A DNA stretch of 64,000 bases from a bacterium (GTDB taxonomy: Bacteria > Myxococcota_A > Bradymonadia > UBA7976 > UBA1532): the NCBI GenBank assembly GCA_030427205.1, contig JAUHXC010000039.1, positions 1-64,000 of the forward strand. Reading direction: 5' to 3'. A program made the translations under genes and the position numbers. The notes beneath the pieces are model-generated. The model did not search any database, was not told the origin of the DNA, and saw only the letters and a program-made list of their open reading frames with translations. Each line of letters opens with the position of its first letter. Position 1 is the stretch's first letter. Positions 56,966 through 64,000 of the stretch are shown here, piece after piece.

Positions 56966-59900
56966 CTACAGGGTGAAGGTCGTCCAGCCCGTCTCGTCGG
57001 GGCCGTCGGTCTCGGACGCAGCGGTCTCGGCCGGGGGATGCTGGCCGGCGATCTCCGCGGCCAGCGCGGCGATCGACGGACCCAGGAGCATCCGCGGCAG
57101 CGGAATGCGTAGGCCGAGGTCGCGCCGCAGCTGATTGCGGAGCGTGATCAACATCAGCGAGTCGAAGCCGAGGCCCAGCAGGCTCTCGTCCCGGTCGAGC
57201 GCCGCGCCGTTGCATCCCAGCAGGCGCGCCACCCGCTCGGTGATTTGGTCCACTGGGGTCGACGCTTCGCCGCTCGGCACCGGTGGCCCCGGGATGTGGG
57301 CGGCGTCGCCGGTCTCGCCCACGAGCAACGGCGCGAGCAGCTTCGCGTGGGCCCCGAAGGCGGCGACGAAGGCCGGCCAGTCGGCGTCGATGATCGCCCA
57401 ATGGCCCTGTGCGCCGAGCAGCCCGCGCAGAGCCGCGCGGGCCTGACCCAGCGACAGAGCGCCGAGGCCGGTCTCCGCGGCGATGCCGGTCGTGGAGACG
57501 TCCGCTGCCATGCCCAGCCCGACCCAATCGCCCCAAGCGAGGCTCAGGGCCGGCATACCGCGCGCATGGCGGCGTGCCGCCAAGGCGTCGAGGGCGGCGT
57601 TGGCCGCGGCGTAATCGGCGTGGCCGCTCAGGCCCAGCAGCCCCGCCGCAGACGAGAAAAGGACGAACAACTCCAGCGCTGAATCCCGCGCCAGCCGGTC
57701 CAGGATCACGGCCCCGTCGACCTTGCCCCGCAGCGTGCGCGCGACGCGATCCATCTCGGGCACGCTTCGCGGTTGCTCGGCGATGGCGCCGGCCGCATGG
57801 ATGATCCCCCGCAGCGGCGGGCCGGCCAGAGCGCCGAGCAGGGCGCCCATGGCGTCCTCGTCCGCGACGTCGACCGTCGGTGTGTCGACGGATACGCCTC
57901 GCCGACGCAAGGCGTCGAGGCGGATCGACTGCGCATCGCGTGTGGGTCCCCGCCGGCTGGTCAAGACCAGGTGGCGCGCCCCGAGATCGGCCAGCGCGTC
58001 GGCCGCCTCCAGCCCGAGCGCGCCGACCCCGCCCGTGACCAGATAGGTCGCGTCGGGTCGGATGGCGGTGGCCCGAGGGGGCGGCGCGGACCGCTCGAGC
58101 CGAAGCCCATGGCACGTCGCCCCCCGATACAGCGCGTGCGTATCGGCCGTCAGCGCGTTGCACAGTGCCTCGGCGGCGTCGATGGCGTCGGCCGTCGGGT
58201 CGAGATCGAACAGCCCGCCCCCGGCGACGGTGCCCTCCAGCACCAGCGTGCGGACCACGCCCCACACCAGGGCCTGGGCCAGCGAGTCGCCCGGGCAGGC
58301 GTCGATGCTCTGGGCGCCGCGGGTCACGAAAGTCGCGGGTATCGACGCCGCGCCCAGCCACGGCACGAGCGAAAGGACACCGTCGATGGCGGCGTGCTGC
58401 GCCGCGGTGCCGTCGCCAGAGGCGTCCAGGGCGCGCAGGTGCACGATGCGATCGACATCTGCTTCGGGCAAGGCGGCGCCCGGCGCCGCGACGATCGCTC
58501 CGATCCCGGCGGCGCGGGCCCGCGTGGCGAGCGCCGCCCCCACGCCGCCGCGGTCGGCGAGGATCAGCCATCGCGACCCACGTGGGCTCGAAGGTTTCGA
58601 CGGCGCCTCGGCCCAGACCGGCCGATAGAGCAGATGGGTCCAATCGCTGGGTCGAGCCGTCTCGGCCAGGACCTCGGCGGCGACCTGCGCGGCCTGCTCC
58701 GCCGTCAGCAAGCCCCGGGCGGCCAGCCGCTCGGTCGCCCGCCGCAACGCGGATTCGAGGTCGGCCGTATCCCGCGTTGGCGCGGGGCGGTCGATCCAGC
58801 AGCGGCGTCGCTGGAACGGCATCGTCGGCAGCGCGCGCTTGCGCCAGGGGCCGCCGACGAAGACCCGGCTCCACTCGATGTCCCGCCCCTGCTCGTAGAG
58901 CCGCCCGAGGCTCGTCAGCATCTGCCCCCAGTCGTCCTGGCACCGACGCAGGCTCGGGAGCAACACCTCCGCGCCGTCCGCGCGGGCGATCAGACCCAGG
59001 AGCGGGGCCGACGGCCCGATCTCGATGATCGTATCGACGCCCCGCCGGCGCAGCGTCTCGACCCCGTCGACGAAGCGGACCGGCGCTCGGGTATGCCGGA
59101 CCCAATACCCGGGGTCGGTCGGATCGTGGTCGAGCCCGCCGTCGATATTCGAGACCACCGGCAGCGACGGCGCCGTCAGCCGGTAGCGCGCCAGCGCGGC
59201 CTTCAGCGGCGCCAGCATCGGCTCCATCGCCGGAGAGTGGAACCCATGGGAGACATCGAGCCGCTTGCAGCGCACGCCGCGCGCCTCCAGTTCGAGCATC
59301 ACCCCGTCGAGCGTGGCTGTATCCCCGGCCAGTACGCTGCTCGATGCGGCGTTCACCGCCGCGACGCACAGGCCCGGGTGGGCCGACACGACGGCCTCGG
59401 CCCGCGCCGCGTCCAGGCCGACCGCGAGCATGCCGCTGCCGCTCGGCAGGGCCTGCATCAGCCGCCCGCGCTCGGCCACTGCTGCCAATACATCGGGCAG
59501 CGCGAAGACACCCGCGGTGCAGGCGGCGGCATACTCACCGATGCTGTGGCCGAGCACGATGTCCGGCTCCACGCCCCACGACCGCCAGAGCGCCACCAGG
59601 GCCAGTTCGACGGCGACCAAAGCGGGCTGGGTATATTGCGTCTGGGAGAGCAGCGGCGTGCCGTCGGCGTCGGCCGCCCCCTCGAACAGCACCTCGAACA
59701 GCGGCCGCGGCAGCAGCGTGTCGAGGATCGCGGCGCACTGGTCCAGGGTCTCCCGAAACGGGGTGGCGGCCGCGTACAGTCCGCGGGCCATGCCCGGGTA
59801 CTGCGCGCCCTGACCGCTGAAGACGAAGGCGATCCTGCCCGTGCTGCCCGATTCGCCCGGCCCGGCCGCCTGCGCGCCCGCTGTCGCCAGGGCGTCGCGC

Positions 59901-62900
59901 AGGCTGCGGGTGCTGTCTCCGACGACGGCCAGGCGGTGCTCGAAGTGTCGGCGGCCCAGAGCCGCGGTCGCGCAGAGGTCGGCGGGTTCCATATCGGATG
60001 GACCGGCCAGAAAGTCGCGATAGCGGGCGACCAGCGCGCTCAAACCGGCAGCGGTCGGCGCCGACAACGCCAGTAGATGCCGTGACGGCGGGGTCTCGCT
60101 CATCGGCGTCGGCGGTGTCAGGGGGGGCTCCTCCACGACCAGATGGGCGTTGGTGCCGCCCATACCGAACGAGCTGACCCCCGCCCGCCGCGGCGTATTG
60201 CCCGTCCGTCGCCAGGGGGCGAGGGCGGTCGCGACCGTGAACGGGCTGCTCTCGAAGTCGATGGCCGGATTGGCGGACCGAAAGTGCAGGCTCGGCGGGA
60301 TCCGACGGTGCTGGAGCATGAGCACGATCTTGATCAGCCCCGCCATGCCCGCCGCCTCGTCGAGGTGGCCGATATTGGTCTTGACCGATCCGATCGGCAC
60401 CCGCGCGGTCCCCGGCGTCCAGCCGAGCCGGGTGTAGGCCCGGGTCAAGGCGCTGATCTCGATCGGATCGCCGATCCGGGTGCCGGTGCCATGGGCCTCG
60501 ACGTAGCCGATGCTGGACGGATCGACGTCGGCGTCGGCCAGTGCCGCAGCCACGACCTCGGCCTGACCGCTGGCGCTCGGCGCGGCGTAGCCCGCCTTGT
60601 CCATGCCATCGTTATTGACCGCCGTGCCCGTGATCACCGCCAGGATCGGGTCGCCGTCGGCGCGGGCGGCGGCGAGCGGCTTGAGCACCACGACGCCGGC
60701 GCCGTTGCCGAACAGTGTGCCCTGCGCCGCGGCGTCGAACGCCCGGCAGCGGCCGTCGGGCGAGCGGATCATGCCCTCCTCGAACAGATAGCCCACCCGC
60801 TGCGGGGTCTTGATCGAGACGGCGGCTGCGAGCGCCGCCTCGCAGGTCCCGGCCCGCAGCGCCTGGCACGCCTGGTGCACCACCACGAGCCCGGTCGAAC
60901 ACGCCGACTGGATGGTGAGCGCGGGGCCGGTCAACCCCAACCGGTATGCGATGCGGGTCGCCAGGAAGTTGCGGTCGGCGGCGAGGTTGTCCTGGTACTC
61001 GGCCATGGTCGCTTCGGTGACCGGCGGCGTGGCGATCTGGTTGAGGAAGTAGCTGTTCGGCCCGCTGCCGGCGAAGACGCCGACTCGACCCCCTGCGGCG
61101 CCGGGCGGCAGGGCGGCCCTCTCCATCGCCTCCCAGGCGCACTCCAGCAGCAGGCGGTGCTGCGGGTCGAGGCGGCTTGCCTGGGCCTCGCTCATCCCGA
61201 AGAACTCGGGGTCGAAGCCGGCGACATCGTCCAGCACCGCGCCGGCCTTCACGTAGTCCGGGTCGGCTCGCAGCGCGGCGTCCGGCTGCTGCAACTCGGC
61301 GTCGGTGAAGTCGGTGATGCCGTCCACCCCGTCGCGCAGGTTGGCCCAGAAGGCGTCGGGGGTCTCCGCCCCCGGAAACCGGCACGCGATGCCGATGACC
61401 GCGATCGCCTGTCCGGCGGGGCCAGCCTTCCTCGTATCGAGCGTGCCCGCCGGCCGCTGTTGGTCGAGGTACGCAGCCTGCGCCGTGATGGTGGGATAGG
61501 CCAGCAGCTCGGGCAGCGAGAGGTCGAAGCGGGGAAACGTGGCCTCGAGATCCTGGTGCAGCTGAGCCAACCGCAGCGAGTCGCCCCCCACCTCGAAGAA
61601 GCGGTCTTCGGGGCCGACAGCCTCGGTCATCAGCACCCGACGCCACAGCCGGGTCACGCTGGCCCGGGTATCCCCGTCGACCGCCGCTTCGAAGCGGGCC
61701 TGGGCCATCGCCGCGAGACGGCGGCGGTCGATCTTGCCGCTCGCGGTCGTCGGCAGCGTCGCGAGCGCCACGATCCGCTGGGGCTGCATTGGCGGCGGGA
61801 CCTGGGCTTTCATCCGCGCCGCGAGCCGAGCCGTATCGACGGAGTCTGGAGCGACGAAGGCCACGATGCTGCGGTTCTCCGGCAGGCGCGGGTCCTCTTG
61901 CACCACCGCCTTGACCGCCGCCAGAGCGGGCTCGACGCGCATGAGCGCCGCCTCGACCGCGCTCAGTTCGACCCGGTGCCCGCGCACCTTGACCTGATCG
62001 TCGGCGCGGCCTTGGTGCCACAGCAGGCCATCTGCGGTGCGCCGGACCCGGTCGCCCGTGCGGTAGAGCCGGCGCCCGCCTCGGAAAGGGCTGTCGATGA
62101 AGCGCCGAGCCGTCTCGGCGGGCAGGTTCAGATAGCCGCGGGCCAGGATCGGGCCGCCGACCAGCAGCTCGCCGGTCTCGCCGGGCGCGACCGGCGCCAG
62201 CGCATCGTCGACGATGTGCGCCTCCAACCCATCGATCGCGTGACCGATGGGCGCCGAGTCACCGTCGAGGCGCCCGCCGGGGGCGACCTGGACCCAGCTG
62301 ATCTCCGGGGCCTCGCTGCAGCCGTACAGGTTGATCAGTTGGGCCTCGGGGGCGGCCGCAGCGAAGGTCTCCACGAGCTCGCGGGGCAGGCGCTCGCCGC
62401 TGACGACCCACAGCCCGAGCGCCGGCAACCGCGCGCCGAGCGCAGGCACCGCGAGCAGCAGCGAGCGCAGCTGCGACACCACGAGGTAGAGGCGGGTCAC
62501 CCCACGCCGGGCCAGCAGCCCCACGAAGCTCTCGGCCTCGGCTGCCGAGACATCCGGGGCGAGCACCAGCGGTCGCCCCTGGGCGAGGGTGCCGAAGATC
62601 TCCAGGCTCGCGTCGACGAAGTGCAGGGCGGTCTTGTGGCAGCCGATGTCGTTCGGTTCGAGGGGCAGCGCCCGCCAGAGCCACGCGAGCCGGGCCAACA
62701 TCTGCCCATGGGTGCCGAGCACGCCCTTCGGCTCGTCGGTGCTGCCCGAGGTATAGAGCACGTGCAGCAGGCGGTCGGCAGCGGCCGGGATTGGCAGGGC
62801 GACGTCTTCGCCCGCGGCCAGATCCGCCACCCGGAGGCGGTGCGGGACGAGGTCGGCGAAGTCATCGGTGTCGGTGACGACATGGGTCAGCCCCGCGCGC

Positions 62901-63211
62901 CGAGTCATGCGCTGACGGGTCTCCACCGAATGACGTCGGTCGAGCGGGACGTAGACTCCGCCGGCGGCGACGATGCCGAGCACGAGACACACCGCGTCGA
63001 TGCCACGCGGCAGGTCGACACCCACCAGAGTCTCGGCCTCGGGGCCGATACCGACGCGCTTCAGGCCGGCTGCGATCCGGCCGACGCGGTCGCGCAGGGC
63101 GCCATAGGACAGCGTCTCCTGCGCGCCGATCAGGGCCAGCGCCTCTGGATGTGTCGTGGCGTGGGCGAAGATCTGCGCGATCAGGCCGCTCTCGTCGAGG
63201 GTCTTCGCCAT
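56966..63211 (-). CDS. Hybrid NRPS-PKS megasynthase (A-PCP-KS-AT-KR-ACP)
   Basis: 2081 residues. Adenylation ~1-500 has YTSGSTDEPKG (153-163), GRADDQVKVRGHRVE and TASGKIDR (490-497). PCP has GGDSL, Ser545. KS ~602-1030 has Cys771 in SACSTG, His907 in HGTGT and His949 in NIGH. AT ~1125-1430 has GHSIGE, Ser1223, and HGFH at 1322-1325, nearest to malonyl-type. KR ~1540-1935 has GGVGALG 1727-1733 and Ser1854/Tyr1867/Asn1871, with IAE where B-type KRs have LDD. ACP has GFDSL, Ser2018. There is no condensation, dehydratase, methyltransferase or thioesterase domain. The A domain keeps the Asp (200) that binds an alpha-amino group, so an amino acid is loaded first and extended once with ketoreduction, giving a beta-hydroxy-gamma-amino acyl unit by inference. 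The nitrilase gene ends one base upstream. Confidence 0.95.
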   Translation of the reverse strand: MAKTLDESGLIAQIFAHATTHPEALALIGAQETLSYGALRDRVGRIAAGLKRVGIGPEAETLVGVDLPRGIDAVCLVLGIVAAGGVYVPLDRRHSVETRQRMTRRAGLTHVVTDTDDFADLVPHRLRVADLAAGEDVALPIPAAADRLLHVLYTSGSTDEPKGVLGTHGQMLARLAWLWRALPLEPNDIGCHKTALHFVDASLEIFGTLAQGRPLVLAPDVSAAEAESFVGLLARRGVTRLYLVVSQLRSLLLAVPALGARLPALGLWVVSGERLPRELVETFAAAAPEAQLINLYGCSEAPEISWVQVAPGGRLDGDSAPIGHAIDGLEAHIVDDALAPVAPGETGELLVGGPILARGYLNLPAETARRFIDSPFRGGRRLYRTGDRVRRTADGLLWHQGRADDQVKVRGHRVELSAVEAALMRVEPALAAVKAVVQEDPRLPENRSIVAFVAPDSVDTARLAARMKAQVPPPMQPQRIVALATLPTTASGKIDRRRLAAMAQARFEAAVDGDTRASVTRLWRRVLMTEAVGPEDRFFEVGGDSLRLAQLHQDLEATFPRFDLSLPELLAYPTITAQAAYLDQQRPAGTLDTRKAGPAGQAIAVIGIACRFPGAETPDAFWANLRDGVDGITDFTDAELQQPDAALRADPDYVKAGAVLDDVAGFDPEFFGMSEAQASRLDPQHRLLLECAWEAMERAALPPGAAGGRVGVFAGSGPNSYFLNQIATPPVTEATMAEYQDNLAADRNFLATRIAYRLGLTGPALTIQSACSTGLVVVHQACQALRAGTCEAALAAAVSIKTPQRVGYLFEEGMIRSPDGRCRAFDAAAQGTLFGNGAGVVVLKPLAAARADGDPILAVITGTAVNNDGMDKAGYAAPSASGQAEVVAAALADADVDPSSIGYVEAHGTGTRIGDPIEISALTRAYTRLGWTPGTARVPIGSVKTNIGHLDEAAGMAGLIKIVLMLQHRRIPPSLHFRSANPAIDFESSPFTVATALAPWRRTGNTPRRAGVSSFGMGGTNAHLVVEEPPLTPPTPMSETPPSRHLLALSAPTAAGLSALVARYRDFLAGPSDMEPADLCATAALGRRHFEHRLAVVGDSTRSLRDALATAGAQAAGPGESGSTGRIAFVFSGQGAQYPGMARGLYAAATPFRETLDQCAAILDTLLPRPLFEVLFEGAADADGTPLLSQTQYTQPALVAVELALVALWRSWGVEPDIVLGHSIGEYAAACTAGVFALPDVLAAVAERGRLMQALPSGSGMLAVGLDAARAEAVVSAHPGLCVAAVNAASSSVLAGDTATLDGVMLELEARGVRCKRLDVSHGFHSPAMEPMLAPLKAALARYRLTAPSLPVVSNIDGGLDHDPTDPGYWVRHTRAPVRFVDGVETLRRRGVDTIIEIGPSAPLLGLIARADGAEVLLPSLRRCQDDWGQMLTSLGRLYEQGRDIEWSRVFVGGPWRKRALPTMPFQRRRCWIDRPAPTRDTADLESALRRATERLAARGLLTAEQAAQVAAEVLAETARPSDWTHLLYRPVWAEAPSKPSSPRGSRWLILADRGGVGAALATRARAAGIGAIVAAPGAALPEADVDRIVHLRALDASGDGTAAQHAAIDGVLSLVPWLGAASIPATFVTRGAQSIDACPGDSLAQALVWGVVRTLVLEGTVAGGGLFDLDPTADAIDAAEALCNALTADTHALYRGATCHGLRLERSAPPPRATAIRPDATYLVTGGVGALGLEAADALADLGARHLVLTSRRGPTRDAQSIRLDALRRRGVSVDTPTVDVADEDAMGALLGALAGPPLRGIIHAAGAIAEQPRSVPEMDRVARTLRGKVDGAVILDRLARDSALELFVLFSSAAGLLGLSGHADYAAANAALDALAARRHARGMPALSLAWGDWVGLGMAADVSTTGIAAETGLGALSLGQARAALRGLLGAQGHWAIIDADWPAFVAAFGAHAKLLAPLLVGETGDAAHIPGPPVPSGEASTPVDQITERVARLLGCNGAALDRDESLLGLGFDSLMLITLRNQLRRDLGLRIPLPRMLLGPSIAALAAEIAGQHPPAETAASETDGPDETGWTTFTL

Positions 63212-63212
63212 G

Positions 63213-63962
63213 TCAGTCCTCCAGGCCCTGGCCCGGATCGGTGTAGTAGGCCCGCAGCCGCTTCAGCTCGGCGAGGTCGAGGTCAGCGACCAGCAGCCCC
63301 TCCTCCCCCGCGATCCGCTGGCGCACCCCGAGCGGATGACACACCATGCTGACCGACAGAGTCTCGTCCGTCACCGCTTCGCACAGCACGCAATACACCC
63401 GATTCTCGAACGCACGGACCAACGGCAGCGCTTGCAACGGCTCGGCGTCGAGCGCCGAGTCCACCAGATAGCTGCAACACAGGATGACATCCGCGCCTTG
63501 CTTTGCGAGGTCGGCCGAATAGCGCGGGAACGCCAGATCCCAGCAGGTGATCACCGCCAGCCGCGCCGGGCCGACGTCGATGACCCGCGACGGCGCGCCG
63601 GCTCGGTAGATCTCGGCCTCGCGCCCCCACAGATGCACCTTGTCATAGCGATAGTGAATCGCGCCGGCCGGATCGATGACATACAGGCTGTTCAGCCGAC
63701 GCTCGGGCCCCCCGCCGTCGGCCCCGAAGACGACCCACACCTCAGCCGCCCGACACGCGGCCCGGATGGCATCGATCGCCGGCGTCGGGTCGACCCACGC
63801 CGCGTCCAGCGGGCGCAGGCTGTACTCCGGGAAACACACCAACTCGGCGCCGGCGGCCGCGGCGCGCGGGATCAACGCCAGCATGCCGGCCAGGTTGCAC
63901 GCCGGTTCACGCTGCACGCGAAACGCCGCCACCGCGATGCGCAGGGTCGTCTCAGCCGGCAT
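63213..63962 (-). CDS. Nitrilase-superfamily amidohydrolase
   Basis: A 249-residue C-N hydrolase with the Glu-Lys-Cys triad: Glu46 in FPEYSL, Lys108 in YDKVHLWG and Cys140 in VITCWDLAFP. It hydrolyses or forms amides; family members act on carbamoyl, nitrile or omega-amide groups. It sits in the megasynthase operon (one-base gap downstream, 11-base overlap with the gene upstream), so it probably makes a precursor or trims/transacylates the product. The substrate is unknown. Confidence 0.9.
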   Translation of the reverse strand: MPAETTLRIAVAAFRVQREPACNLAGMLALIPRAAAAGAELVCFPEYSLRPLDAAWVDPTPAIDAIRAACRAAEVWVVFGADGGGPERRLNSLYVIDPAGAIHYRYDKVHLWGREAEIYRAGAPSRVIDVGPARLAVITCWDLAFPRYSADLAKQGADVILCCSYLVDSALDAEPLQALPLVRAFENRVYCVLCEAVTDETLSVSMVCHPLGVRQRIAGEEGLLVADLDLAELKRLRAYYTDPGQGLED

Positions 63963-64000
63963 CGCGCAGGCGCTGCAGCAGCGAAGGGTCGACGTTGGCC
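63952..64000 (-). CDS. Partial CDS at right edge (C-terminus only)
   Basis: The last codons ANVDPSLLQRLRDAG and a TGA at 63954-63952 are read in a frame that overlaps the nitrilase start by 11 bases. The overlap implies an operonic gene continuing the biosynthetic cluster to the right. Too little is present to name it. Confidence 0.6.
   Translation of the reverse strand, partial: ANVDPSLLQRLRDAG

Overview
The window is very GC-rich DNA, estimated by eye at about 70% GC, and almost wall-to-wall coding. It carries the secreted and regulatory repertoire typical of predatory or social delta-proteobacteria (Myxococcota / Bradymonadales-like). Evidence for this is the Cys-Asp-rich 'CDGxDDDCDGxxDEG' lipoproteins, thrombospondin type-3/FG-GAP proteins, a membrane-anchored Hanks-type Ser/Thr kinase, a sigma-54 enhancer-binding protein, many lipoproteins, and a hybrid NRPS-PKS. 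The lineage call is inference from gene content; there is no rRNA or other phylogenetic marker, and I saw no tRNA, CRISPR array, transposase or prophage.

Layout. 0-0.8 kb: window-edge gene fragments and a hierarchical tandem repeat (156-433). 0.8-7.7 kb: housekeeping-like genes (SDR epimerase, two small-molecule enzymes, molybdopterin oxidoreductase, MBL-rhodanese sulfur enzyme). 7.8-13.6 kb: a giant secreted calcium-repeat protein and a divergent membrane pseudokinase. 13.7-28.3 kb: a minus-strand block of seven tightly packed genes, read from 28143 down to 15289. In order they are a beta-helix protein, a TPR/membrane protein, a Cys-Asp-repeat lipoprotein, two paralogous beta-helix proteins, a transmembrane Ser/Thr kinase and a large Cys-Asp-repeat/laminin-B lipoprotein. 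A sigma-54 enhancer-binding protein follows 112 bp later. Directly upstream of the first gene I read a near-perfect -24/-12 (sigma-54) promoter, with two dyad-containing 18-bp repeats 21 bp apart at about -97 and -118. This looks like a self-contained, activator-controlled cell-surface system, and it is my leading candidate for something undescribed.

28.3-36.1 kb: a second candidate system. An AAA+ ATPase of the type found with extracellular contractile injection systems is divergent from a co-directional trio: a DUF5682-type protein, a P-loop NTPase and an unrecognised 548-residue protein. 36.1-49.7 kb: mixed metabolic and surface genes, including a methyltransferase, SDRs, a VWA lipoprotein, a GspF-like membrane protein, an FGE-sulfatase-domain membrane protein with an effector-associated-like N-terminus, a DUF3047 protein, a metallophosphatase and a FATP-type acyl-CoA synthetase. 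49.7-55.7 kb: lipoproteins, including a YiiX-like cysteine hydrolase fused to a probable outer-membrane barrel. This stretch also holds a DUF4157 (eCIS core) protein with a C-terminal His/Cys peptidase-like region, whose stop overlaps the start of a macrodomain gene. 56.0-64.0 kb: a minus-strand biosynthetic cluster (partial CDS, nitrilase, A-PCP-KS-AT-KR-ACP megasynthase, sulfotransferase) that continues beyond the window.

Coordinates include stop codons. Family names come from motifs I can read and have not been confirmed by database search.
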